DNA of 36,630 nt from an uncultured Lachnospiraceae bacterium (GCA_902774125.1 CACYHD010000011.1:8441-45070); one strand, 5' to 3'; positions 15,701 to 23,222 are shown, counted from the stretch's first letter. The notes: a model not told the origin generated them from the letters alone. Program-made: numbers and translations.

Positions 15701-17999
15701 ATGTCTCGCTAGAATGTTTCCACTGATGTGGGTAGAAAGCCTGCATTGTAATGTCGCTAAAACCATTTCTAACTGACTTAGTTGTAGCCTTGTATGTTGT
15801 AACGATTTTTGAGTTATCTCTACTATATGTATAGTTAACCTTTGTATCTGTTACATGAGCATATCCGTGTCTGTAGTATGTTTCGATATCACTCTTCTTG
15901 AGCATACCTGCGTATGATAGATATGCGTCTGAAGATGGGAACTCAACTTTGATTTTCGTCTTGCTTCCTACTGTCATTGCTGTAAATGTTGTGTTAGCAG
16001 GTGCACAAACAACAAAGTTAGATCCATTGTTTTTGGCTCTAGTGTTTTCATCGTCCATAGATGTAAAACCAATATGGTCAGTCTTAACACTGTCGCCAGC
16101 TTTAGTTAGAATTGCATTACCGTTGCCATCATAAATACTGTTGATTGATGATGAGCTGATAAATGCGATATTAGTTTTCTTGAAACTTGAGAAAATGTAA
16201 GGTGAACCCTTAACAAAAGTAGATTCCATCTTTAGGCCATCTTCGTCACACAAGCCCAAATCTACGTGATAGTCACCGTATCCTTCTACTCTGTCATAAG
16301 CTGAATTGCTTTCAAGTCCATCAGGTAGTACATAAAAGTCTACCAAATGCTCTGCATAGTAGCCCATGCCCAAGTCGTCTGCCTTACGTTCATCTGTAAA
16401 GCCCTGTGAACCCAAAGTAATTCCTAAACCTTTTTTGGAATACTGTGCCATCAATGGATGGATAATGTCTCTGTTACCAAATGTCTTAATCATTGCTGAT
16501 GACCACCAGCTGTTTGAGTCGATAGGCGTTTTTACCTTATCTGCGTTAACAAATGTTGGTAACTTATTTAATTCTTTTTTGATTTCGCCAGTTACATATG
16601 AACCCTTTCCGTTAGGGTTGTTGATAATCTGACGCGTTGGAAGTTCTGGAATAGATTCGTTAACCTGGCTGTCTCCAGGAACGTATTCGTATACTTCTAG
16701 TTCTCTGACTGCAACACCACTTCCACTTTCTACCTTAGAGTATGCAAGCATTCTTACATATCTAACATTAGTTCTGTAGCAAGTAAATGTATCAACCATG
16801 TTCATGTATCCACGCATATTTCTGTGGATTGTTGTCCATGTGTTTGCGTCAGCAGAAACTTGAATATCATATATTTTTGCACCGTCTGAAGCGAACTTTG
16901 TTACAACTCTTCCGATGTTGTAAGCTCTACCTAGATCAACATAAATCCATTGATCATCTTCGCCTTGATGTGATGTAAAACTTGTAGAAGTGTCACCGTC
17001 TACAGCGTTTTCCGGTCTTACCTCTTTGTAAGCTGACTCTGTAATGTTTCCACTAGAGTCCTTCATCCACCATTCGTCTCTTGTTCCAGAGCACTTAACC
17101 GGCTGACCTTTGGCCAGGTTCTTTCCGTAGTTAACAGGTTTCTTGTTAGCTCCACCTGTTCCCCAAACCTGGAACTCAAATAGAGATACACCGTAAGCTG
17201 TTGCTCTCTCTGTTGTAACTACCTTGATATAACGTGCCTTCTTAACACTCCAGTTAGCTGCACTTACTGTCTGCTTGAGAGCTGCCTGTGTATCAACTTC
17301 TACACCGTTGTTTCCTTTTGCGTTATCCTGAGCATCCATTGTTAGAACTCCGCGGCCTAGTTCTTTATTGTTTTCTGGATTGAAGGCAACTACTGTAATA
17401 GTATGTTGGCCTCTGCCCATTCTCACTTCACCTGTTGTTCCCCCATGATTAGTAAAGCGATAATTGTCTCCTGCTGCATAAGCTATATTGTTGTCACTTG
17501 TGCCATCAATATAAACTTTGTAGTGAGCATCTTCTACACTTGTCCAGTTAAGTGTAAACTTGAGATTTCCGTCATCTCTAACACCTGAATAATTGTAGTT
17601 AACTGCCATTTCTACATTTGATGCAGCTGCTTTTTCCTTCTTATACACTGTTGTCCAGTTAGTTTCATCGTTAGAAACCTGGATCTGGTAGTACTTGGCA
17701 TATGCTGCTTCCCAGTGCATATACAAGTAATCGATTGTAGCTTCCTTGCCTAAGTCCACATACAACCATTCGTTGCTATCTTTTTGGTCTGCCTGCCATC
17801 TAGTCTTTGTGTCTCCGTCCACAGCTAGATCTTCGTTGTTTCCTGAACTAACAGAAACCGGGCGACCTTCAGATAGGTTGTAGGATGATCCGTCATCCTC
17901 TGCCGCCTGCACGCTTGTAAGTATGCCTGCAGGTGCCGCTGTAATAGTCATTGCTATTACTAGAGCCATAGAAACAATTCTTCCTATCATGTGCCTCAT
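9783..17999 (-). CDS. Giant secreted GH81 endo-beta-1,3-glucanase with eight F5/8C-like modules
   Basis: The protein has 2738 residues. The ATG at 17999 has CGGAGG seven bases before it, and a signal peptide covers 1-33. F5/8C module 1 (40-123 plus 247-280) is split by an Fn3-like insert (124-246); module 2 is 290-438. The GH81 catalytic domain is about 465-1180, recognised by NSWWSSAMIKTFGN, DHHFTYGYF (D907, probable acid), GHSWAGG and NNQESASES (E985, E989). GH81 enzymes cut internal beta-1,3-glucan bonds. Then come chitobiase C-terminal-like modules (1254-1343, 1476-1555) around F5/8C 3 (1348-1472), two Big_2 modules (1556-1711), F5/8C-like 4 and 5 (1712-1871, 1970-2118) alternating with Fn3-like modules (1880-1965, 2126-2207), TTK-rich linkers, and F5/8C 6-8 (2283-2425, 2463-2590, 2608-2736). 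No anchor motif is seen. Confidence 0.9.
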   Translation of the reverse strand: MRHMIGRIVSMALVIAMTITAAPAGILTSVQAAEDDGSSYNLSEGRPVSVSSGNNEDLAVDGDTKTRWQADQKDSNEWLYVDLGKEATIDYLYMHWEAAYAKYYQIQVSNDETNWTTVYKKEKAAASNVEMAVNYNYSGVRDDGNLKFTLNWTSVEDAHYKVYIDGTSDNNIAYAAGDNYRFTNHGGTTGEVRMGRGQHTITVVAFNPENNKELGRGVLTMDAQDNAKGNNGVEVDTQAALKQTVSAANWSVKKARYIKVVTTERATAYGVSLFEFQVWGTGGANKKPVNYGKNLAKGQPVKCSGTRDEWWMKDSSGNITESAYKEVRPENAVDGDTSTSFTSHQGEDDQWIYVDLGRAYNIGRVVTKFASDGAKIYDIQVSADANTWTTIHRNMRGYMNMVDTFTCYRTNVRYVRMLAYSKVESGSGVAVRELEVYEYVPGDSQVNESIPELPTRQIINNPNGKGSYVTGEIKKELNKLPTFVNADKVKTPIDSNSWWSSAMIKTFGNRDIIHPLMAQYSKKGLGITLGSQGFTDERKADDLGMGYYAEHLVDFYVLPDGLESNSAYDRVEGYGDYHVDLGLCDEDGLKMESTFVKGSPYIFSSFKKTNIAFISSSSINSIYDGNGNAILTKAGDSVKTDHIGFTSMDDENTRAKNNGSNFVVCAPANTTFTAMTVGSKTKIKVEFPSSDAYLSYAGMLKKSDIETYYRHGYAHVTDTKVNYTYSRDNSKIVTTYKATTKSVRNGFSDITMQAFYPHQWKHSSETYDAVYPSIRGNMKAKFANTMTTTQQFAGLLPTFAKPNSSKLNSEEIKQYITTVMNEIGTGPNADAYWQGKAVHPLAITALMADQIGETEMRDQMLKDLKKILVDWFTFSGDGDRCYLIYNKDWGTVYYPESAYGANAAICDHHFTYGYFMFGSAVLSTYDKAFYNEYKDMIELMLRDYANPEEPENDGNMFCKFRAFDQYSGHSWAGGYADNDDGNNQESASESLFSWVGMYLWGEASKQSKYVDAGAYGFTTEMEAILQYWFDYDGDNWLPEYPFQGTGQIYGSTYSYGTFFGGQPLYIYGIQWLPISEYLTNYGINQTKCAAAYQGLWDETDYAAEIELRKGNIKSKDEYANPDNGWQHITWPFLSQTNPQLAYEKFEAGVDGMQKEDRANTLWFISAMDSIGHKSTKYAIVGQTIGGSVYEKTANGKTTYTGEVWNPTGGTKTVYVVDTKTGNKLGKAKIASKGLVQFEINPNNYFSYVQASAPKISATGIKSGDTRSNATGTVKFDDTQMVELSCAEDNATIYYTTDGSAPSTSSKKYEGKFMVSSDCTVKAVAVKNGSINSAFASCNFVIDGDVIQSADNLAIGKNVTASSAQGTAANVVDGSLGSHWQANANNDEWIYVDLGATMAINTVKINWEAAFPSKYEIQVSTDKNSWETVAVETGRVGYVTSIFEAVNARYVRMQGVKRATQYGYNMFEMEVYGANKAKAPTISPMSGTYNGSQTVKLDTAVAGAEIKYTTDGSTPNEKSKTYQDPFTVSNSTVVKAITYRKGMVLSNVVESDIIINGTIGLNQTEANIAIGNTLQLAPLTAENINWSSNNTGVASVSNSGLVTANRAGTAVITATAGNKKATCTVTVTEAKHISSVEVKPFVLTMKAKSSDTVSAVVLPKDTTDNKTATWRSSDTSVATVNNDGTITALKQGTATISCTIGGKTGSCYVTVGPQATIKEMITDAKYNLALGKSASVSSMYAGEGSKNTSVLTDGNIGGEYVCTDWNNSLTSDSVIIDLGKNYNTGGIDALAVQFVNQATFGGNYTVELSDTGIDYKKVADYNMSYNASDNGLATIPLMDYSGTLKTTRFVKINFNGHLNWGFQIREVAVLSTNTNAKEVEVEHCADPAELKVSSENPLQINYTITAGANQNGYKYMLLLDGNKVKDLINAGSGTIDATAGMHTVKVISYYNGKLSEGITKTVEVSDGSLRDYVNTPMNLAKGASVTVNTIDPKDEGTKNTKALVDGDINGPYVMTTWGEDNANVIMELSRTYNISAFNEVLIKFVANNTYAKAFDVQFSSNGNNYDTVASVSNVTFANPVEVKINRNAYTQGTVKFVKINFKQKSAAYGYQMREIAVMGNPEDYLPKEAAGLALASPENGAIAVSFASPANNGQTYRIYIDDELVAMNLVGAGTYVYRSLDGGSHIVKVTSTLNGIESKGVTAKISIKESQQAAVEDDPDDDPEMGYETTKAQPTTKKTETTKAQPTTKKTETTKKEETTKVAPQPSGDYAFTTSTRNALLDDTAVIDGKTYTDLISKGGVTASSSSNINAGSDASKAIDNNLGSRWESVHGVDPQFITLNLGKVAKFKKIGILWETASAKEYQVMISNDGTNFTPIASLTDGKGTQHRLDEIVFNNDVTAQFIRIYGTTRSTVYGYSIFDMAVYGEASEEPTTKKVEETTKKVEETTKKEEETTKPIEDVPSDKNIAEGKEVSCSGTENGGAKAENAVDGNAGTRFSSNFDDDAWLVVDLGENYNVFKVVLVWEAAYGKDYDIQISVNGTDWTTAKEVRGSDGGRDEVEFNAQTARFVRMQGVKRALPYGYSIWEMEVYAMSKGGQTTPDPIVDPTVGSGVNVASHAVASQSGSESQGTICDNAFDDNMGTRWSSDFADDAWIIADLGASYLINKVSITWEAAYGKDYDILVSQNGTDWKTVSEVRNSDGGLDDIDFDGTMARFVKLQGVKRALPYGYSIWDMKVITQ
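9786..10595 (-). repeat. Internal duplication encoding the last two F5/8C modules of the GH81 protein
   Basis: Residues 2463-2590 and 2608-2736 are closely similar, sharing EAAYGKDYDI, SDGG and QGVKRALPYGYSIW. The coding DNA is similar too at about 435 bases spacing, for example around the GTGCACG sites. This points to a recent in-frame duplication. Boundaries are approximate. Confidence 0.65.
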
Positions 18000-18502
18000 A
18001 ATCTTTCCTCCGTACTGATTAAAAAATATTATTTATCGCAAATATTTCTTGGCCAGATAGAGTAACATTCCGCGCTTTACTCATTAGTTTAAAAACTTTC
18101 TGGTTAATGAAATATTGACTTCCCTACTAATATTCAATCAATACTCAGCAATTACCGTCTCAATCTATAGCAATTGAACTTAGAACCTAAATACCCAGAC
18201 AGTTCTAGAACAATCCTATATGCTATAAATCCAGTCAATAAAAGTCCCTGACTCATCAAGTCAAAACACAAAAAACCACTTTCCATGATTTTTTGTTTAG
18301 AAAAATATAGTTTTCCGTCCTATATTCGCTGTTACATATTCTAGCTGAAATGTGATGAAAAATCAATGATTTTAGTGTGCATTTTTTACTATAAGGTTCC
18401 AAAGTGTCATTTATTTGTTTGTGCTGTTTTTGGCTAAATTTTTACCACCCTAAAAAACAATTACTTTTTTTTGGGGGGTATTTTTCTCGTATAACTTTCC
18501 AT
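18000..18502. other. Long AT-rich leader/promoter region of the GH81 gene
   Basis: This stretch, together with the terminators at 18503-18564, makes about 590 bases without a gene. It must hold the GH81 promoter on the minus strand, but no pair of boxes is convincing. I see a dyad TGACT-N5-AGTCA (18249-18263) and an imperfect hairpin (18444-18479) pairing a C-rich/A-rich arm with a T-rich/G-rich arm around an 8-base loop. No riboswitch family was recognised. Confidence 0.4.
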
Positions 18503-18564
18503 AAAAAAAGAGATGCTAGAACATCCCTCCAACAAAAAAGGGAGATGTCGAAACATCTCCCTTT
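18503..18564 (-). terminator. Tandem terminators of the Lys-rich protein gene
   Basis: On the minus strand a 12-bp perfect stem with a TTCG loop (18537-18548 with 18553-18564) is followed by a T-run. A second, weaker stem (18503-18530) with its own T-run follows immediately. The pair lies shortly after the stop codon at 18592 and should isolate the GH81 gene from upstream transcription. Confidence 0.85.
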
Positions 18565-18591
18565 AATAACTATTTAATTATTATTCCAATA

Positions 18592-20598
18592 CTACTTTTC
18601 TGTTTGTTTAATATTTACTGTTGTTTTGACATTATCCGCTTCACAATCTTCCATGCATATATAATAGTTTTTGCCAGCCTCTAGGTAATCAGTCATACTG
18701 AATTCGTATTCGTCATAGTCATCACTAGAGTCCATATAGTCTCCAAAGTAGTCAATCAATTCAGCCCTAGGATCACTTTCACTATTAAGAGATTTTATTA
18801 TATAATATCCGTCTGCTGGTGGCACGAATAAATATTTTTCGCTATCAGTTGAAAGTGTAACATCATTGTCACCCAAACTTAATGTCTTGGTTGCGATAGG
18901 CTTACCTGATGTCTGGGCAGTTACTGTAATATCAGATACTAGGTTGAATTTAACTTTTGCAGTTATATCTAGATTTTCCTCCCAGCTTTGACATTGAGAG
19001 CTAATATCATAATAACCTTTTCCTAGGAAGAATGAATCGCCATATCCTACCCAATCATCATCTGCTTTGTACCAACCCTCAAACAAACTAGATGAAACTT
19101 TAGGGTTGTCAGACTTAATCACAACCTGGTATGCAGGTATTTGCATATTTACTGTTGTAGATCCGGCAATATTTTTTTCGTACTCAGGTGAAGTTGCTCC
19201 AGTAACCTCAGCATAAATACCACACTTAGATGGTGCAACTACTAATTCGTATTTACCATCTTTGTCAGTTCCACTAAAGTTATAACTAAATCCTTCAACA
19301 TATGTCTTAGCTTCCACTCTGACATTTGCATTGTTTACAGGTTTGCCTGTAATAGATGTAACTTTACCAGTTATTAAAACACCTTTTTTGGCAACTACGC
19401 TAGCAGTAGCTTTCTTAGTAATATTCGCGTTGTTATTATCTTCGATTGTTACCTGACCTGTATATGTTCCAGGCTTTGTTATGCCTTTGTAATCCCAATA
19501 GAATACGTTGTCGCCATCATATTCTAGAGTATCGGCAAACGGAGTTGTCTTTTTGTCAATAGAATAATCATATGATTCACTTCCGCCTGCTACGAAAATT
19601 GAACATACACCATTTGAATAATAAGTTCTCTTACTATCAGAGTATGTGTAGACAATCTGTTCTCTTGAATATGTCTGCAAGCTTGAGTTTGTTCCAACGA
19701 CAAAAACAACAGTTAGCTTTGTCTTTGCATCAAATTCGTCTACAAGATTGAATACAGTTTTGTAAACACCTTCTTTGGCAATCTTTCCCTTTACTTCGAT
19801 TTGGCCGCTATTAGTTGTAGCCTTGAGTCCTGCAGGAAGATTAGATACTGAAGCTACCTTGCCGTTTCCTCTGGCTACAATGTCATCAATGTAGAATTCT
19901 CTTTCAATAGTTTCTGTATTCAATGCTGTAACTACCTCTTCTGTGTCTTCAGCAAAAGTAGAATATGAACTTTCTAATTCCTTAACAATGTTAGCTTTAT
20001 TAACGCCCTTGATTGTAATACGAATGATTTCACCATTTCTAAAAGAGCCATCTGTATCTGCCAGATAAACTTTGTTATCCATTGTTGACAAAGATTTGAT
20101 TAACACCTTATTAACAAACTTACCGCTCTTATATCTCTTAGATTCAATTGTTACATTATCAGGGTTAAGCTTAACAGCCTTAGAGAATGTGAACTGGAAC
20201 TTGTCCCCATTAAACTGTCTAATGCTAACTGTTACATCAGCACTTTTTACTGTAACCTTAATTGTTTTCTTCTTTTTCTTGTTAGCCTTAGACTTAACAG
20301 TAATCTTAGTTGTTCCCGCTTTAAGACCTTTGATTACAATCTTTCCGGATTTTTTTGTAATCTTGACAATGCCCTTCTTAGAAACCTTTGTTGTGAATTT
20401 CTTAGATGCCTTTTTTGTAGTCTTGATTTTGACTTTGACAGTCTTGGACTTACCCGCAACAACTGTCACCTTCTTTGCTACCGAGATGCTCTTAACCTTG
20501 CCCTTGGCCCAGATATCTGTTGCATCAAAAGCTACAAAAGATGTCATAACCAAAGCAACACTAAGAACACATGCCATTAGTTTTTTGAACTTCTTCAT
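18592..20598 (-). CDS. Secreted Lys-rich protein with Big_2-like and carboxypeptidase-regulatory-like domains
   Basis: The protein has 668 residues, with AAAGGAG at good spacing from the ATG at 20598 and a signal peptide (1-32). Residues 35-118 are a Big_2-like Ig domain in which about a third of residues are lysine (VSKKGIVKITKKSGKIVIKG pattern). Residues 120-400 are beta-rich and unrecognised. Residues 406-488 look like a carboxypeptidase-regulatory/CnaB-like domain (GKVTSITGKPVNNANV, TDKDGKYELVV). The C-terminus (about 555-665) resembles an acidic PPC-like beta domain. No enzyme motif is visible. A surface or matrix role is likely, with the cationic N-terminal domain suited to binding anionic wall polymer, but this is inference. 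Confidence 0.7.
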   Translation of the reverse strand: MKKFKKLMACVLSVALVMTSFVAFDATDIWAKGKVKSISVAKKVTVVAGKSKTVKVKIKTTKKASKKFTTKVSKKGIVKITKKSGKIVIKGLKAGTTKITVKSKANKKKKKTIKVTVKSADVTVSIRQFNGDKFQFTFSKAVKLNPDNVTIESKRYKSGKFVNKVLIKSLSTMDNKVYLADTDGSFRNGEIIRITIKGVNKANIVKELESSYSTFAEDTEEVVTALNTETIEREFYIDDIVARGNGKVASVSNLPAGLKATTNSGQIEVKGKIAKEGVYKTVFNLVDEFDAKTKLTVVFVVGTNSSLQTYSREQIVYTYSDSKRTYYSNGVCSIFVAGGSESYDYSIDKKTTPFADTLEYDGDNVFYWDYKGITKPGTYTGQVTIEDNNNANITKKATASVVAKKGVLITGKVTSITGKPVNNANVRVEAKTYVEGFSYNFSGTDKDGKYELVVAPSKCGIYAEVTGATSPEYEKNIAGSTTVNMQIPAYQVVIKSDNPKVSSSLFEGWYKADDDWVGYGDSFFLGKGYYDISSQCQSWEENLDITAKVKFNLVSDITVTAQTSGKPIATKTLSLGDNDVTLSTDSEKYLFVPPADGYYIIKSLNSESDPRAELIDYFGDYMDSSDDYDEYEFSMTDYLEAGKNYYICMEDCEADNVKTTVNIKQTEK

Positions 20599-20761
20599 AT
20601 TATCTCCTTTCGTGCATCCGCAAAAACACTAGGAATTAATTGTGTCTTTATCGCAATTCCCCATTATTTTTGCAATAAAAAAATGCCCCTTTATTCATAC
20701 GTATATTTTAACATATATACACATGTGAATAATTGACATTTTTTATATAAAGTGTGTTTTT

Positions 20762-22075
20762 TTAGAATGGTTGCAAAATATACGACCTGTTACCTTCCAT
20801 ATTAAAGCCACCACCCATATCTATTTCTTCTCCTGTAAGCAAATCCCTGAATCTGCCGAATCTAAAATCAGCGTGAATAGTGCAAGGATTATCATCTATG
20901 TTTATGGCCACTAACATAGTGTCCTCGTCTGCTTTTCTAAAAAAGAGACTCTGCATATTAGTGAGATGCAGATTAGTGAAGTCGCCATAGTTGAGAGCCT
21001 TGGAATCTTTTTTGATCTGAGCAAGCTTGGCAATATGATCTGTAAGTTCGGTCCACTCAGGCGCCTCGAACTTAGGTCTAAGAGATGGATCGCCGTTGTT
21101 TTTGTCCCCGTGAACGCCCCACTCGCTTCCATAATATATGCAAGGAATGCCAGGCATTCCAAAAAGCAATGTGTATACATTAAAAAGATTGCGAGGATTG
21201 TCAAGCATTGTAGCAATACGGCTCACATCGTGATTGTCCACAAAATCCATAAGGTGCTTGCCCTTGTAAAGCGTCCACTCTTCCGGTCCATACTGTCTCA
21301 TAAGAGAATGAATTATCTCAAACATATTGTTCGAGTTAAACGCAGAATAAAGCCCCTTGTAGCACTCGTAATTAGTGCATGAATCCAGCATCTCGTCGTT
21401 GACTAGTCTATTGTAGTCGCCGTGAAGCATCTCGCCGATCAAAAAGAAGTCATCGCTAAGCTGGTCGCACTCATATCTCAAACGTCTAATGAAGTTTTCG
21501 TTGAGCATGTAAGCAACATCCAGTCTAATCCCATCGATGCCAAAATACTCAATCCAATACTTCACCGCGTCGATTAGATAATCAGACACTGCCGGATTAT
21601 CCAGATTGAGCTTCACCAAATCATAATTGCCTTCCCAGCCTTCATACCAGAAGCCATCGTTGTAATTGCTGTTGCCGTCAAAACTAATATAGAACCAATC
21701 TTTGTATGGGCTATCCCACTTCTTTTCAATTACATCAAGAAATGGTCCAAAACCTCTTCCGCAGTGATTGAACACCCCGTCTAGCACAACTTTGATTCCC
21801 GCCTCGTGCAAGCTATCACAAACCTTTTTGAAATCTTCATTGCTTCCTAGTCGCTTGTCGATCAACTTGTAATTTCTAGTATTGTAGCCGTGTGAGTCTG
21901 ACTCGAACACTGGCGAAAAATAAATTGCATTAATATTAAGTTTCTTAAAATGATCTATCCAATCTATTACATCAAGTATTCCGTGTCGCTCCACCCCGTC
22001 ATTAAAAAACGGATCGTTGTTGTTACAAAATCCCTGTGGAAAAATTTGGTAAAAAACGCTTTCGTATGCCCACAT
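20762..22075 (-). CDS. GH13 alpha-glucosidase/maltodextrinase-like enzyme, cytoplasmic
   Basis: The protein has 437 residues and no signal peptide. The alpha-amylase family regions are all present: VVLDGVFNH (region I, D99), GIRLDVAYM (nucleophile D186), IGEM (acid/base E215) and VDNHDVSR (transition-state D283). YQIFPQGF at the start and the compact length resemble neopullulanase/cyclomaltodextrinase-type enzymes, which hydrolyse alpha-glucan oligosaccharides inside the cell. The exact subfamily is not assigned. The gene starts 30 bases after the GH16 stop and probably shares its transcript. The ribosome binding site (GTGAG) is modest. No terminator was seen after it, so reads may continue towards the Lys-rich protein gene. 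Confidence 0.9.
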   Translation of the reverse strand: MWAYESVFYQIFPQGFCNNNDPFFNDGVERHGILDVIDWIDHFKKLNINAIYFSPVFESDSHGYNTRNYKLIDKRLGSNEDFKKVCDSLHEAGIKVVLDGVFNHCGRGFGPFLDVIEKKWDSPYKDWFYISFDGNSNYNDGFWYEGWEGNYDLVKLNLDNPAVSDYLIDAVKYWIEYFGIDGIRLDVAYMLNENFIRRLRYECDQLSDDFFLIGEMLHGDYNRLVNDEMLDSCTNYECYKGLYSAFNSNNMFEIIHSLMRQYGPEEWTLYKGKHLMDFVDNHDVSRIATMLDNPRNLFNVYTLLFGMPGIPCIYYGSEWGVHGDKNNGDPSLRPKFEAPEWTELTDHIAKLAQIKKDSKALNYGDFTNLHLTNMQSLFFRKADEDTMLVAINIDDNPCTIHADFRFGRFRDLLTGEEIDMGGGFNMEGNRSYILQPF

Positions 22076-22105
22076 ATTATAATCTCACTTTCATTTTTTG
22101 CTATG

Positions 22106-22942
22106 CTATTTGTTTTTTTGATATACGCGAACGTACTCAATCTCATACAAGTATGGCAAAGCATCATCATCTACAGGTCCGCCCAAACCGCCGCCAACTG
22201 CTGTGTTAAAAATCAAATAAAACGGCTTGTCAAAAGGCCAACCGTGATGGTCGTAATCTACTCGCTCAAACTTCATCAAGCTTTTGTTATCAATAAAGAA
22301 CTCGAAGTATTCCTCGGTCCACTCCATTCCAAAAACATGAGCCTTATCGTCGAAACCTTCCTCTAACTGCACGCCTCGAGAATATGGGTTAGGCTCTTCT
22401 TGTCTGTGATTGTACTTGCCACTATGCAAGCTAAAAAGTACCCAGTCTTTTTTGCGGCCGATGTGCTCGAGCATATCTATCTCGCCGCACTCTGGCCAGT
22501 GGCGTTCCTTAGGAAGCTTAGGAAGTAGTTTCCACTGCTCCTTAGTCATTTCCATATAGTTGAGACGACCGTCTCGTGTTTTGGGTAGTCCATCAGGAAT
22601 CACTCTGTCCTCGTAGGCCGGCATTAGCCATATAGCTGGCCAGGAGCCTAGACCGGTTGGTAGCTTGGCCTTCACTTCGAAGTAACCGTACTTCCACTCG
22701 CCTTTGCCCTTAGTGTTAACCTTGCCGGAAGTGTATTCTCTCTCTCCATCCTGCTGCTTGATTGATCTGATAGTCAACTTGCCGTCCCTGACAAAAACAT
22801 TGTCTAAAGACTTAGTGTATGCCTGAAGTTCTTTGTTGGGCCATTGATGATTGCCATCTTCATATGTCCACTTACTCTCGTCAAGCATTCCCTCATAGTC
22901 GAACTCATCCGACCAAACCAACTCGTAATTATCCCAGTTCAT
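22106..22942 (-). CDS. GH16 beta-glucanase (laminarinase-like) without signal peptide
   Basis: The protein has 278 residues covering a GH16 jelly-roll. LVWSDEFDYEG opens the domain, GSWPAIWLMP follows, and GEIDMLEH gives the catalytic ExDxxE set E154, D156, E159. The ending EIEYVRVYQ is typical. The family cleaves beta-1,3 or mixed beta-1,3/1,4-glucans (GH16_3-like). Between WPAIWLMP and the catalytic motif there are about 40 residues (109-148) where most relatives have far fewer, probably a loop near the active site. There is no signal peptide, and the upstream gap of 26 bases leaves no room for one, so it should act in the cytoplasm on imported oligosaccharides. It is the middle gene of a DUF4250-GH16-GH13 cluster, with GAGGG before the start. 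Confidence 0.9.
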   Translation of the reverse strand: MNWDNYELVWSDEFDYEGMLDESKWTYEDGNHQWPNKELQAYTKSLDNVFVRDGKLTIRSIKQQDGEREYTSGKVNTKGKGEWKYGYFEVKAKLPTGLGSWPAIWLMPAYEDRVIPDGLPKTRDGRLNYMEMTKEQWKLLPKLPKERHWPECGEIDMLEHIGRKKDWVLFSLHSGKYNHRQEEPNPYSRGVQLEEGFDDKAHVFGMEWTEEYFEFFIDNKSLMKFERVDYDHHGWPFDKPFYLIFNTAVGGGLGGPVDDDALPYLYEIEYVRVYQKNK

Positions 22943-22968
22943 GTGTCCCTCTTAATTCTCCCTATAAG

Positions 22969-23145
22969 CTATTTGAATTGATTCAAGCCTTCATCATACT
23001 CATATCCAACTTGACCTAGCTTGTCCTTAATATCTTTGGCGCTTACGCCGTAATCTTCTGCCAACTGCTCCACGTTAGAATACTTGTCTCTTAGTAGTGT
23101 ATTCACAGTGCTGAGCAATATAATCGGATCTTTAGGTAATGTCAT
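22969..23145 (-). CDS. DUF4250-family small protein
   Basis: The 58-residue protein MTLPKDPIILLSTVN...GYEYDEGLNQFK has the hallmark LPKDP start and YEYDExLNQF end of DUF4250, a family of Firmicutes proteins of unknown function that resemble a small helix-turn-helix. An ATG 15 bases further upstream (23160) would add five residues. I prefer 23145 because GGAAGG lies at good spacing before it and it gives the usual family length. It leads the GH16-GH13 cluster behind a promoter at 23194-23222. Confidence 0.8.
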   Translation of the reverse strand: MTLPKDPIILLSTVNTLLRDKYSNVEQLAEDYGVSAKDIKDKLGQVGYEYDEGLNQFK

Positions 23146-23193
23146 ATCGATACCTTCCATTTCTATATTTTTAGTCCTTTTTCATATGTTTCT

Positions 23194-23222
23194 ATCATAT
23201 AATTTATTAGTCTGTTTTGCAA
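23194..23222 (-). promoter_or_regulatory. Promoter of the DUF4250-GH16-GH13 cluster
   Basis: On the minus strand TTGCAA (23222-23217) and TATGAT (23199-23194) are 17 bases apart, about 50 bases before the DUF4250 start. Confidence 0.5.

Noticed and set aside
18249-18263. Hammerhead-like core (resembling CTGATGAGTC on the minus strand)
   Set aside because: The sequence reads CTTGATGAGTC, lacks the exact CUGAUGA core, and no matching GAAA segment and cleavage-site stems were found.
20072-20632. 186-residue plus-strand frame opposite the Lys-rich protein gene
   Set aside because: It is the complement of lysine-rich coding DNA, which turns AAA/AAG into a Leu/Phe/Val-rich pseudo-membrane protein. 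It has no fitting ribosome binding site and overlaps a gene with clear start, signal peptide and terminator.
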